Below are positions 12,501 through 22,931 of a DNA stretch of 64,000 bases, piece by piece. This DNA is from Iris pallida (lineage: Eukaryota > Streptophyta > Magnoliopsida > Asparagales > Iridaceae). The DNA lies in NCBI GenBank assembly GCA_029216955.1, contig JANAVB010016199.1, positions 13,482,489 to 13,546,488 of the forward strand. The letters are read 5' to 3'. Under the pieces are notes generated by a model. It saw only the letters and a list, made by a program, of their open reading frames with translations. It made no database searches and was not told the DNA's origin. Position 1 is the first letter of the stretch. Each line of letters starts with the position of its first letter. A program made the translations under genes and the position numbers.

Positions 12501-15500
12501 CCGGAAACTTTATCTGGGCTTACTTTCATTTTCATGTTTTAGAAACTATTTTGTTCCTATATATGGTAATTGGTAAGACCTTAAGATGGCTATATATGGA
12601 GTTATCCTTTTATAGTTTCACAAAATCGTGTAATTAGTCATCAAATAACATAAGGCTATATAAATATTAATGCTTATCTGAACTTCAATACCCTGTATTT
12701 TAATAATAATCATCTTTGATTTTCTTTTCTTGGTTGCTGAAATCGAAATGCTTAGAAACTACAATACTCAACCACCAAAATTGTTGCTACGTATACCAAT
12801 ACTCATGGAAATGATTGGATATCATAGTGTGTTTTCACATATTGGTGTTAACCTGATTTGTAAGCATTTTGGTCCAGGTTTGCAGTATCGATATCGGGTG
12901 TAAGACTTCTCTTATTAGTATCAGTTTTGGTGGTTTTTGCAGTTTCAAAGGTTTAGGATCAGAGTTTAGGTCAAAACTAATAAGAACTATTATTAAAAAA
13001 AATGTTTCATACATTTAGGCGTAACTCTATGTATTATATGTTATTTCTTGTGAGCTTTGAATGGACAATATTAAGGCTAATGGATGTTGTCATCATCATC
13101 TAAGCCTTCTTCCATTATAATGAGGTCATAAGAAAGTTCTATACATATTTGACAAAGTTTAATAACCGGTTATCGACCAGACGTCAACCCTTTATCTTGG
13201 TGCAAAATTTCTAGCCAAGGTAGCTGCATGAGAGAGTTATGTCATAAAACCTAGATGGTCACGCAAGTAGGTAGACCTATCTTTTGGATTGCAGTTTAAG
13301 CTCATGCAACCAATGATCCCCTCTAAGTTCCCCTACAATAAAGAGTTTAGACGAAGAGGTAATATAGATAGATGTTGTGAATATATAAAAATACAACTTC
13401 GACAAATGGAATGGTAACACTATCAACTATGTCCATAAGGAATCTTTGGACACATAATATCATGTAAATCTTCAACACGCCGGTATCAGTAATAGTCAGT
13501 ACTGGATCGATACAAGCCAAAAACGATATGCTACATCTGATACATATCAGTATAGTCCAATAATGTGAACCTTGGTTTTGGTCTCTACAACACATGATTG
13601 TCACATAGAGCTCTAGTTAATGTTTCCAAGGAACTATTAAAGGCAGATTTTTACCTTAATTTTTTTTAATGGGACGTGGGAGTTTATTTTATTTTAAAGT
13701 TTTGAATACCTTGTGGAGTTCATTTTTTTACTCTTGTATTAGTAAAGATTTTTTTTCGATATAAGCCCTAAAATCTTGCTTCTTACAACATAAGCCCCAC
13801 ACATCTTGTTATTTGGAAGGAGATCTCTCAATTTTTTGCACATTTCAATATAAGGCCTCTCGATATCTTTAGTCCAAGTTAAAATAACGTAACCCTAGTT
13901 AACCCTAACCATACTAGGTAATGACATTTTTGTCCCTAGGATTTGGTATAATGGGTTTGGGTTTGGGTTTGTTGACTTTGAGAGAGAGAGAGATGGTCGA
14001 AAGAGGGAAGAGGGGGAGGGAGGAGAGAGGAAAGAGGAGAAAGTTGGCACTCGCTGTGGAGGATACTAGTAGTTGGTTGGAGAATAAAGGAGGATGTATT
14101 AGTGTTTGATCAATTTGGGTTTTATTATAAATAGGGACAAAATGTAAAAAATATGACATTGGTTAACTTAAATGGTGGTATGTTATTGTCCTTAACCTCA
14201 AGGGATAATGACCAATCTAGGAAGCACGGATACTCCAAAAATCCAGGCTGCGTCATGTCGGATATGTATCGAACGCAACCTTGACACTTCCAAATACACT
14301 AGGACGTACCAAACTAGGTGTCATGTCCTTGTCACCGTGCCCTTATTATGTCATGTTATATCCGTGTTGGTGCAACATATTAACCAATAATCATAATGAT
14401 TACATAGTATAGTACTAGGTGTCATGTCCGTGTCACCGTGCCCTTATTATGTCATGTTATATCCGTGTTGGTGCAACATATTAACCAATAATCATAATGA
14501 TTACATAGTATAGTAACCAATAATCATAATGATTTGAAGGGTCTCGTTCCTAATAACAATATTTGGGGGGTTGGTTGAAATGGGCAAGATTTGAGGTGCT
14601 TATATTATAAAAACTCAAATAAAACATGCAGAACATTCATCTTCCTAGTTCATCAACTATTCCACATTTAGTTGAGGGCTTTGAGGCCCTCATCACTGAG
14701 GCTGTCTTTGTCACGTGTCCAAACTTTCACGAATGCTTTTTCAACACAACTCAGTTTTTTTAGTATCCTTCCTAGTTCTCATTTCATAAAGTCCCAACTG
14801 ATGGACATGTTCTCAAAATCTTCATCAGGAATTTTAATTGTTTGAATCTTGGAAATCTTATTAGCGTGGTCTTGGTTGATTTTGTTTCAATGATAACTTG
14901 GTTTCTGGTCATCATTTATGAATAAATCAAATTGTATCCTTCCTATTTCCTTGTTCATAAAGTCCCAAGTGATGGACATGTTCCCAAAATCATCAGTAAT
15001 TTTAATTGTTTGAATCTTGGAACTGTTATTAGTGTTGTCTTGGTTGATTTTGAGAGCACATCTGCTATCCCAAAAATGGGTGTCCCATTTTTGTCCCCTC
15101 TCATATGCATGCAACTTTTGGTATCCATAATTATTTAGTTCTTTAAATAAAAAATATACGTGTTGCGTGCATAGGAGAGGGGCAGAATTGGGACACCTAT
15201 TTTGGGGACAGCAGATCTGCTCCTGTTGATTTTGTTTCAAGGATTACTTGGTTTCTGGTTACTATTTATGAATCAAAATAGTAACCGCAACCACCCCCCA
15301 CCCCATCCACACACAAAAAAAGAGTAGAATTTCTGGATCTGCCCCTGACTGCAGTGAATGTCTTTGTGCTTACAAGTGAGTTGAATGATGACACAATAAT
15401 AGAAAAGTATCACTGCAATTCATTATATTTTTAACTCGTACATTATGTACAACATTGTCATGATGATACCATTTCTCTAAGTATAAAAGCAAACTGTTTG

Positions 15501-17156
15501 TTTTCTTTGGCTTGTTAGTTGAAATCTGTTGATATTCTTCCAAACACTTCATGTAATTTTATCACAAGAGATGCAACTTTGGTCAGGAAAGATATTTTTC
15601 CACATTTTTATTGCTTAATGTTTTCATCCATTTCTGACATCCTTTTGTGTTTGAAAACAGTTGAAAGACATGGCTGAAAGGCTACCTGTTGGAGCAGCCA
15701 GAAATAGCAGTAAACTTCTCCCCTCCTCCGCATCCTTCAACACCAGTTCTGCTTCAAGTGATATCTCTGCTTCAGTTATTGAACAGATGAACAATTTGAT
15801 CGCTTCTCATGAACCTGAGGCGAATGGTTCCAATGGATCGGCAGTTTCTAATGGAGCTAGTTCCGCTAGCCACCAAAGGAATTTAATAGGCCATTCAGAA
15901 GTAGTGAGGAATGGGAGCAATCTGACAGACACAGAACCCAACTATGAGGCTGAATGGGTCGAACAAGATGAGCCTGGCGTTTATATTACACTCACCTCTT
16001 TACCCGGGGGTGTTAAAGATCTAAAGCGAGTTCGTTTCAGGTAAGTATAAAGCATTTCCTTCTCGGTATCCAATTTGTATATCTGAAAGCAGATAGGGTA
16101 AATTACAAGGAACTCGCTAACCTAAACAGTTTTCTAGGTTCCCTCCTAATATTCAATATTTTTCCTATTCCATGCGGTCCATTTTCTAGTAAACTATCAT
16201 GTATATTCTATGAGCACGTGCCTTCTATGTTCAGGTACTCAATAATAATCTGTACTACTATATAATGAAGAAAAAAAAGCTTCACCATGAAACTTTTCTT
16301 TCCAAATATATCCTTGCAAATGTTTACTAATTAAAATTATTCATTAAAGTTAATAGGAGCAGCTAGGTAATTACATAAGCTGTCTTTTGGTCTTCCTAAA
16401 TAGTCTTGTAGGCAGGTAAAAAAAATCTATACTACTATATAATGAGAAATGTTCAGCTTCAGTGTGAAACTTTTCTGTCCAAATATACCCTTGCATATAT
16501 TTACTAATTAAAATTATTCATTAAAGTTAATAGGGGCAACTAGGTAATTACAAGACATGTCTTTTGGTCTTTCTAAATAGTCTTGCTGGTATAAAATAAT
16601 ATATATAATATATAATAATATTAATATAATAATAAATTTAGAATAATTACGACAACTGGTTTTTAGTCTTCTTAAATAATCTTAATAAAGATTAAAATAA
16701 TTACAACAACTATCTTTTAGTTTTCTTAATAATAATCTATGAAATAGGTACAACACGTGCATATATACTAGTAATATTTAAATGCTCAAGATATTTTGCT
16801 CTACTAATGTAGATATAGTTCTATAACCAAATAATGAAAATAAAAGATATAGCACTACACTAATATGATGCAAACAACGATGATATTACACTACTAGTAC
16901 CTAGTAGGTGGTGGTGGCTGTCGATGCTATATTTCTTAAGTTGCTTTGTAAATCATTCGTTCTCACTTCTTCTAAAGTGTAATTTGCTAATACGATCTTT
17001 TTTCCTCCAAAATTTCTTCTAAACATCTACAGTCGTAAGCGCTTCAGTGAAAAGCAAGCAGAGAAATGGTGGGCCGAGAACCGAGAAAGGGTCTACAAGA
17101 AATACAATGCCCGCATGGTTGACAGCAGATCGGCCGTTGGCATTGGGAATTTATAA
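3519..17156 (+). CDS. PH-RCC1-FYVE-BRX domain protein (PRAF family), 5' end missing
   Basis: I read six coding exons: 3519-3599, 3760-3954, 4042-6150, 8635-8781, 15661-16040 and 17033-17156 (stop TAA). All introns have GT-AG ends and the frame stays open, giving 1,011 residues. The first exons lie upstream. In order, the protein shows the end of a PH domain (motif RYPRPEKE, then [10 protein letters not shown]), a serine-rich linker, about seven RCC1 blade repeats (roughly 4300-5470, motifs such as GRLGHG), and a FYVE zinc finger (about 5480-5680, Cys pairs CSGC, CYNC, CHSC, CDGC). A coiled-coil exon (8635-8781) and a C-terminal BRX domain ([13 protein letters not shown] to YNARM) follow. Known relatives are plant PRAF proteins, thought to bind phosphoinositides on endosomal or plasma membranes and to act as GTPase regulators. 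The FYVE core reads RKRHNCYNC rather than the animal RKHHCR form, as is usual for PRAFs. I cannot tell which paralogue this is. Confidence 0.95.
6151..8634 (+). other. Large intron of the PRAF-type gene (2.48 kb)
   Basis: The intron begins GTACAT after the coiled-coil start (KAQ) and ends in a T-rich tract with GTAG before VENLTRKAQ. Translation continues without stop for about 160 bp into the intron, which would add a short false C-terminus if the intron were retained. A hAT-type insertion occupies 6660-7552. The rest (6151-6651 and 7561-8634) is AT-rich with nothing I recognise. Confidence 0.85.
6660..7552. mobile_element. Non-autonomous hAT-type element with 8-bp TSD
   Basis: The ends are CAGTGTTGCC and, in reverse complement, CAATGTTACC (8 of 10 identical). 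The octamer GTCATAAC flanks the element on both sides (6652-6659 and 7553-7560), the target duplication size of hAT transposases. The interior has direct repeats of about 100 bp rich in CGACCCGAACG, a CT-rich tract and an AT-rich right part. No transposase is encoded. It was inserted into a PRAF intron. Confidence 0.85.
9361..10380. repeat. Tandem array of three to four 330-340-bp repeats
   Basis: The marker sequence TATCCCCCAAGGTTTTGAAT recurs at about 9362 (diverged), 9702 and 10032. Each copy is followed by a CAGCTTCAACCATTTGRTTG segment and, downstream, a CCAAACCAACCCATCT segment. A fourth, partial copy ends near 10380. The second and third copies are closest to each other, as expected for stepwise unequal exchange. 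This is intronic and non-coding. Confidence 0.8.
10720..10807 (-). mobile_element. End fragment of a hAT-related element
   Basis: Read on the - strand from 10807, the sequence starts CAGTGTTCTAAAACTCGGGA and continues into GGCAGCGGCTAGGCG, a terminus style common in plant hAT-type non-autonomous elements. I found no matching second end or target duplication, so only a fragment is claimed. Confidence 0.4.
10877..12460. repeat. Tandem array of three large repeats, middle copy internally deleted
   Basis: The unit start GGAGAAGGTGGAGAGGGTTG occurs at about 10878, 11561 and 11983. All three continue into AAGGTTAGGGTTTGGAG and end after GATATTTTTCAA. The middle unit lacks about 260 bp that lie between TTCTGGTGGTTG and GATGTTCTGATCAACG in the outer units. 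The copies differ by only a few bases, so the expansion is fairly recent. Confidence 0.85.
14313..14514. repeat. Tandem pair of 100-bp repeats
   Basis: ACTAGGTGTCATGTCC begins at 14313 and 14413, and both copies end in CATAATGATTACATAGTATAGT. Only one or two bases differ. A further short echo (ACCAATAATCATAATGATT) follows at 14517. The array is intronic. Confidence 0.85.
14763..15250. repeat. Tandem duplication (about 170-bp period) carrying an inserted MITE
   Basis: TATCCTTCCTA... CATAAAGTCCCAA ... TTGGTTGATTTTG occurs at about 14763 and again at about 14934. The second copy is interrupted at 15053 by the MITE and resumes at 15235 with TTTCAAGGATTACTTGGTTT, matching TTTCAATGATAACTTGGTTT in the first copy. 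This gives an empty-site comparison within one locus. Confidence 0.8.
15053..15225. mobile_element. 173-bp Mutator-type MITE with exact 9-bp TSD
   Basis: The two halves form an imperfect inverted repeat of about 60 bp (left GAGCACATCTGCTATCCC, right end in reverse complement GAGCAGATCTGCTGTCCCC). The 9-mer TTGATTTTG flanks both sides (15044-15052 and 15226-15234). The neighbouring duplicate copy shows the same site once and without insertion. There is no coding capacity; mobilisation by an unlinked Mutator-type transposase is inferred. Confidence 0.85.
16041..17032 (+). other. Last intron of the PRAF-type gene, with helitron-like insertion
   Basis: The intron splits an AGT/AGG-type codon inside the BRX domain (VRF-S-RKRF) and has GTAAGT and TACAG splice sites. 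It is AT-rich and contains the 16249-16771 element. I see nothing else in it. Confidence 0.85.
16249..16771 (+). mobile_element. Possible non-autonomous helitron with duplicated 5' end
   Basis: The segment starts TCTGTACTACTATATAATG, is preceded by A, and ends CATATATACTAG followed by T, matching the TC...CTAG ends and A/T target of plant helitrons. A second, near-identical 5' start (TCTATACTACTATATAATG) lies at 16426, and about 160 bp downstream of each start are similar. The expected hairpin before CTAG is weak (CACGTG), so the call is tentative. Confidence 0.45.
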
Positions 17157-17600
17157 ACGACGGATCTCACTTGACTAAGGTTGGGATGCATCTTACAGGG
17201 TTCCTTTTTCCATTCTCCCTCCCTTTCCGTATTGGAGCCATGCTGCAATCATGAGAGCGCCCTTCCTGATCAGGAAGTCAAATGAGGGTACATTTTATTT
17301 AGCCCTTGGTAGTAGAATCGGAAGATTGTGGTATAATGTGGTTTGGTGTTGTTGATGTTTTTTCTTTCTTTCTTTATTTTTGATTTTATTTCTTAATCTG
17401 TGGAAAGTAGAGTGGGTTTGGCGGTGATAAATGTATATTGGTAGTAGGTGCCAGTCAGTTAATATTTTTGAGCTGTAAATTCATAAGCAAATATATTCAT
17501 ACTCTCTCAATGGACAAGGGGACATTAATCTGGATTCAGTACCGCTATGTATAAAAAGCCTGTTGGAAATATGTAACTGTGGATGCGTATCAATGTTGCA
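17157..17600 (+). other. Probable 3' untranslated region of the PRAF-type gene
   Basis: The sequence after the TAA stop at 17154-17156 is non-coding, T-rich and free of repeats, as expected of a plant 3' UTR. Possible polyadenylation signals are degenerate (GATAAATG near 17430). The real end of the transcript cannot be seen. Confidence 0.5.
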
Positions 17601-17678
17601 TTTTTTGACATCGGAGTTTCTACCATGTGTACTACTAAAGGTTTGTTATGTCGCTATTCGACTAGTAAAAATGTTTGT

Positions 17679-17803
17679 TGTTTAACTTCACTTTGGATCA
17701 GAGCTGGGTTGTGCTATTTATAAGGCCAGCCCTTGGGCCTTGTTTAACTTCAGTTTGGACCAGAGGTGGGTTTGCGCTATTCATAAGGCCAGCCTGCTGG
17801 CCC
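17679..17803. repeat. Tandem pair of 62-bp repeats
   Basis: TGTTTAACTTCACTTTGGAT at 17679 and TGTTTAACTTCAGTTTGGAC at 17741 start two copies that both end in AAGGCCAGCC-GGCC. About seven bases differ. It is intergenic. Confidence 0.75.
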
Positions 17804-18150
17804 TGACCCATTATCATCTCTAGTTCCAAACCTAGACATGTCCCCTGCTTGGCAACCACGAGAGTTGACGAGTGTTGCAAATCTCTCTTACGTGTCCTTG
17901 ACAATGGTATTTTACTAGTTTTGGAGGATTTTTCAGCCGGTTATTTATGAAATGTTTAAACAAATCCATGTTTAGTAATTTTTTTTAGGTACTGGTTTTG
18001 GTTGATCAAAAACCTCCCAAAATCCGTATAGGGTAATTTTGGATATCTTATAAACACTATAAATCTAAATCGGTAGGTTTTTTCCCATTTATACTCTCAT
18101 CAAAAAAATCACAATTACAACTACTATATAAAATAGTCTACAATTTTATT

Positions 18151-18286
18151 TGGGTAAACAATACTTTTGGTCACCAAATGTTTGAAATATTTAAGTTTTA
18201 GTCACTCAACGCATAAAAATATATATATAGAGTCACTAAAATTTAAAAATTTCAAACAATGGGTGACCAAAAGTATAGTTTACCCA
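18151..18286. mobile_element. 136-bp MITE, near-perfect inverted repeat with 8-bp TSD
   Basis: The left arm TGGGTAAACAATACTTTTGG and the reverse complement of the right arm TGGGTAAACTATACTTTTGG stay alike for almost 60 bp, so the whole element can fold into one hairpin. ATTTTATT flanks both sides (18143-18150 and 18287-18294), which points to a hAT-type origin. It is non-coding. Confidence 0.8.
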
Positions 18287-18803
18287 ATTTTATTTTCTGT
18301 TTCTCATCTTTATTTTTTACTTCTTTGTTTTGTCGTATGCGATACCCATTATCTTCGATTAATATATTACCACATTGCAGATACCATATGTGCTTAAACA
18401 ACTAATAATGACATAGATTTAATATCTATAAATAACATATATAAGAACAGTTTGTGTTGGTCATGAATTCCTAATTATATAATATTAAACTAAGAGTGAC
18501 AATTTTTTGTGTGTGACTTGGCAATAGGTAATGATATAATCTTATTTTGGAAGAATTTTTTTTGTTTATATATGAACATATAGGTAATTTTATTCTTTTA
18601 AAAGAACTTTGGAAAAGCTCCTTAATGAATTATCAGCATGAGTTGGACTGATTTAAAACTCGCTACTTAAAACCATCCAAAATTGGACCGCTCATAACCG
18701 GTATTTTAAGAATGCCTCATAACCGCTACCCAAGCATTGCCAAGCACACCAATAGGGTCTTTTGGCAAATGAAACCTTTTTGAAACTAAGAAACATAGTT
18801 TCC

Positions 18804-18952
18804 ATTAGGGATGTGCATCAGTCGGTGGTCGACCTATTTAGTCACAACCGAAGTCAAACCGAAGTTAATCGGTTTGGAAGTAATCACAACCGAACCAAAC
18901 CAACCAATTGGTCGGTTCGGATCGGTTTGGTTCGGTTCGGATGATCGATTTT
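18804..18952. mobile_element. Truncated hAT-type MITE rich in GGTTCGG
   Basis: It starts TAGGGATGTGCATC, a common start of plant hAT-type MITEs, and continues with repeated CCGAACC and GGTTCGG words. It stops exactly where the CACTA terminus begins at 18953, so the second half was probably displaced by that insertion. I did not find the missing half. Confidence 0.45.
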
Positions 18953-18959
18953 CACTACC

Positions 18960-19690
18960 AAAATTTGTTGTTTTAACGACGCCACATCCTTCGCCCATCC
19001 GTTGCTAATACAGATTAGCGACGGATCACTGATGGATTTTTGATCAAAACAATCCGTCGGCAATCAGCTCGTCGCTAAAAAAAGTCCGTCCCTAGGTAGT
19101 CGCCACTCGACGGAATAGCGACGGCTTTCCGTCGTCAGTATTCGTTACATTAGCGACGGCTTACCGACGTTTTTTCGTCGAATTCAAGTATCAGATAGTG
19201 AATTATAGAGACTCTTACCGACGGACTAGTCCGTCGGAAAACCGTCGTTACTGTGTATCAGAGAGTATCGGTCCGTCGCTTTTCGTCGCTACCTCGTGAC
19301 GGCTTAGCGACGGAATCACGACGGATAATCCGTCGACCCGGTTCTGGATATGTTTGACCTTCCCTGAACCATGGCGACGGATATTCCGTCGCTAATCCGT
19401 CGGACTTAGTTGCCAAACCGTCGCGAATTAGCCGCTACATTTGGCGACGGATTATCCGTCGCCAAGTGAAAGCCGACGAGAGACCGACGGCTTGTCCGTC
19501 GCTAAGGTTCTGTGCACCTTTCATACCATCAGAACCTTGTCGACGGATAATCCGTCGGCTATCCGTCGCTAAATGGAAAATATTGGGAATCCTCCAGTTA
19601 GCGACGGATTTTTCGTCGAAATGTAGTCGGTAACTGAGGTTGTCCGTCGCCAATCCGTCACTAATCCGTCGCTAACTGAGATTTTTTTAA
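18960..19690. repeat. Subterminal repeats of the broken CACTA element
   Basis: The decamer-like word TAGCGACGGA and its reverse complement TCCGTCGCTA recur in both orientations, spaced by a few to a few tens of bases, often as back-to-back pairs able to form hairpins. Such arrays near CACTA ends are known binding sites for the TnpA-type protein. The density here is much higher than at the ends of the neighbouring element, which uses a different word (ATAGC/GCTAT). Confidence 0.8.
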
Positions 19691-19939
19691 AAAAAATTGC
19701 AAAGCTTTTCCTGTTCACACAACATCCGGAACATTGAAAAATCACAATATATAATCACATAGACCAATATATAATCCAATATAAATCACACACGAATATA
19801 ATGCATCACAAATATGCATCACCCAAACCAATATAAAATACACACCAATTATCCAAAAATAAAAAACTAATATCCGTCGTTATAATATCCGAAATTCCCA
19901 CAAATATTCAAAATTTAAAAACTATTTAAATACAATACA

Positions 19940-20520
19940 TCACTGACGAGGAGGAGTTCGATCATCCGGTGGTGGTACTCCCTGCTGTGACCGAAGATAA
20001 TACTGCTCCACTATGTATGACGGCAATTCGTCGAAGACATTGTCCGAAAGTCGGCGTAGCTGCTCTGGCGACATCAGGTCAAGGAGTGTCGTCACAGTCG
20101 GAGACGGTACCAGAGGGATAGCAGGGTTGAAAGAAAGATGACCGACGGAAGAAGGACCGGCACCAGCGCAGCAGACGAACCGGCACCAGTAGAAGGAGGC
20201 GGAAAGTACGTAGCAATTTGCTCCCACAAGGACGACACCGCCTTGTGCAGCTGCGCAAGCGGTGACCTCACATCATCGTCTGCCGGGGCCGCGGGAGGAG
20301 GTGGTGTCGGTGGAAATCTCTGAGTCGCCATGTGCAACGGCCCTAGGGAGCCGACTCCGTATAGGCGCCCTTTCTTAAAGCCGCCGACGGTATCTACGAA
20401 CAAGTCGTTGCGAGCGACCATAGAAGAGGGCGTCCTGTCACGACCCGCGCCCACTGTTTGGGTACGAGAACGTAACAACGCCCAGCCTACGTCGCAGTGT
20501 CGGCGGTAGAACGCTGTCCT
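19940..20520 (-). pseudogene. C-terminal fragment of a CACTA second-gene (TnpA/Transposase_24-like) protein
   Basis: On the - strand one frame reads NDLFVDTVGGFKKGRLYGVG followed by a proline/alanine linker, down to about 20130-20230. A second frame then reads LLDLMSPEQLRRLSDNVFDE and ends RTPPRQ with a stop at 19940. The KKGRxYGVGS motif is typical of the C-terminal half of plant Transposase_24 proteins. A frameshift is needed to join the two frames, and the N-terminal half is absent, so this is a pseudogene or a mispredicted intron within one. GC content is higher than the surroundings. Confidence 0.55.
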
Positions 20521-20522
20521 AG

Positions 20523-20548
20523 CACTACAAAAAAAATGCACATTGATA
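20523..20548 (+). repeat. Left terminal inverted repeat of the complete CACTA element
   Basis: CACTACAAAAAAAATGCACA begins immediately after the TAG target duplicate. It pairs with the right terminus at 30421-30448. Confidence 0.9.
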
Positions 20549-20690
20549 GCATAACGTAATAGCACGTTTTGCTGAACTGCTATAAAAATAAGTTTGATAT
20601 TTTGGTTACTTTATAATAGCATTTGATAAACGCTAAGATAGAGTTTCATTAAGCGGGAACTTAAAAACACTTATACCGCCAAACACTTAG

Positions 20691-22381
20691 GTTGATATGT
20701 GGTTGCCTGTGTGTATTGATGTTTTGAGTTGAGTCTACTGTTTAGTGGTTTTTGTATATCAGGTTTCAAATTAGGAGTGTGATATCAGGTTATCAATTGT
20801 AGTTTCCTTTCAGGTTCAACAGTGAACCCTTTTTATGTTTTCTTAGTTCTTCATGACATTGTTCTCAGTTGGTATTTGATCTATTCTCTGATATTCAAAC
20901 AGTTTTGGGAAAAATATGTGTTTACTTGGTTGTTTCAGGTTGAGCTCAACTTTGGACTGAGCCAACCTTTCAACTTTCATAAACTGTGTTTGACATTGTC
21001 GTCGGCCCTAATTTCGCCGATCCCTGTCGAAGGCATGTTTTTCTTCCTTCCTTCGAGCTTTCGTGAATCTAAATAACAATTGTTTAGGTTTTGTAGGTTT
21101 ATAAGTTTCAATTGTAGAGTTTTGTACCATGCATTTGATTTTGTTTCGATTTCATAGTTTTGTTTCGATTTCATAGCTTTCAATTTCATAGTTCTCGATT
21201 TCATAGCTTTCATGCATTTGATTTTTGTTTCAATTTCATAGTTCTCGATTTTAGTATTGATTTGAAATTAATTTTCTTCTTTTTTGCATGCGTATGTTAT
21301 TTGCGAAGAATGTTCTATTTTGACATTAAAGTTTTTGGGAATTGATTTAGCTGTAGCCATAGATAAATAGAATGAACAATCTGTTGTCTGATACTTGCGA
21401 TGCATATTCATTTTGTTGTGTTGTTAAATTCAAACAATTGGATACACCAGTTTATGAAAGTTGGATTTGAGTAAACTGTGGTTTGATACCAATAATATAA
21501 TATATTAAAATAATATTATGTTTTCTTAGTTGGATTTTGGTTTTGATGTGAAAGTTGGATTTGAGTTCTTATGTGAGAGAGTTTCAATCTGAACTCAGTT
21601 TTCAGAGTTGATGGTATCATGGGTTGATATGTGGTTGCCTGTGTGTATTGATGTTTTGAGTTGAGTCTACTGTTTAGTGGTTTTTGCATATCAGGTTTCA
21701 AATTAGGAGTGTGATCTCAGGTTATCAATTGTAGTTTCATTTCAGGTTCAACAGTGAACCCTTTTTATGTTTTCTTAGTTCTTCATGACATTGTTCTCAG
21801 TTGGTATTTGATCTATTCTCTGATATTCAAACAGTTTTGGGAAAAATATGGGTTTACTTGGTTGTTTCAGGTTGAGCTCAGCTTTGGACTGAGCCAACCT
21901 TTCAACTTTCATAAACTGTGGTTTGACACTGTCGTCGGCCCTAATTTCGCCCATCCCTGTCGAAGGCATGTTTTTCTTCCTTCCTTCGAGCTTTCGTGAA
22001 TCTAAATAACAATTGTTTAGGTTTTGTAGGTTTATAAGTTTCAATTGTAGAGTTTTGTATCATGCATTTGATTTTGTTTCGATTTCATAGTTTTGTTTCG
22101 ATTTCATAGCTTTCAATTTCATAGATCTCGATTTCATAGCTTTCATGCATTTGATTTTTGTTTCAATTTCATAGTTCTCGATTTTAGTATTGTTTCGAAA
22201 TTAATTTTCTTCTTTTTTGCATGCGTATGTTATTTGCGAAGAATGTTCTATTTTGACATTAAAGTTTTTGGGAATTGATTTAGTGTAGCCATAGATAAAT
22301 AGAATGAACAATCTGTTGTCTGATACTTGCGATGCATATTCATTTTGTTGTGTTGTTAAATTCAAACAATTGGATACACCA
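20691..22381. repeat. Direct duplication (about 760 bp, 932 bp apart) in the CACTA 5' region
   Basis: GTTGATATGTGGTTGCCTGT starts at 20691 and 21623, and both copies end at CAAACAATTGGATACACCA (about 21450 and 22381). The copies differ by few bases and small indels. About 170 unrelated bases lie between them. The segment is non-coding and upstream of the TNP2 start, so it probably carries promoter or leader sequence. Confidence 0.85.
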
Positions 22382-22931
22382 ATACTTATGTTACTGTCTG
22401 ATTAGAGATGAACTTGTTTGGTTTAGGAAATTCAGATTTTTTGAGTATAGCTTAATCTGTTATATGAAACTTGCGATGCATCTGTTATGTATTTTGGATT
22501 CTAGCTTCATTTGTTCTTCACGTTTGCATAACCTTAGACTCATTATGTAATTTTCTTTTGCAAGTACTGCTAAGTGCAATTATGGGAATTTGAAGCTTTT
22601 CTTTGGCTCTTATCACACGACAGGTTAGTACCATCTTTCTACATTACTTAGGCTGTTAATTGATGTCTTGAATTTTTGTATATTGTTGTTGTTGTTGTTT
22701 ATTAGGTTTCGTGCTTTTAGTTTTATTGGTTTTAAACATGGTGAGATATGTTTGATATATTAAACAGATCTGGACTGAGTTTGAATTTTTTTTGCTTGAG
22801 TAATTATAAGCGGTTGAGTTATTTGTTAAATGGTCTGAATATTGAAAAATTTTGTGTTGTGGAATACTCTATCATTATATCTGATATGGCGCTTATGGTA
22901 CTAAAGGTTTAGATTAAAGTTATATCATATA

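Larger units (their letters stand above)
8782..15660 (+). other. Very large intron of the PRAF-type gene (6.88 kb)
   Basis: GTAAGA at 8782 and AACAG at 15656-15660 are good splice sites, and the frame joins SLTGQ to [10 protein letters not shown] as expected for PRAF proteins. The intron has grown by local duplications (9361-10380, 10877-12460, 14313-14514, 14763-15250) and a small Mutator-type MITE (15053-15225). The stretches 8782-9360, 12461-14312, 14515-14762 and 15251-15660 show no gene or element I can name. Confidence 0.85.
18953..20522 (-). mobile_element. Broken CACTA (En/Spm) element, one terminus only
   Basis: The terminus CACTACCAAAATTTG at 18953 is followed by about 700 bp filled with direct and inverted copies of GCGACGGAT / CCGTCGCTAA, the dense subterminal repeats that CACTA transposases bind. 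After an AT-rich stretch (19690-19930) come fragments of a coding region on the - strand. No second terminus is found before 20523, where another CACTA element starts. Gene ends lie next to 18953, so this is the 3' end of the element. Confidence 0.8.

Noticed and set aside
13914..14159. Opposite small frames around a GAGAGA-rich stretch in the PRAF intron
   Set aside because: Low-complexity purine/pyrimidine tract without codon signal. I also looked for a MITE here but could not match its ends.
20822..22278. Duplicate small frames with MNPFYVFLVLHDIVLSW-like proteins in the CACTA 5' region
   Set aside because: They have no known domain and contain changes between copies that alter the frame. 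They result from the duplicated non-coding block.
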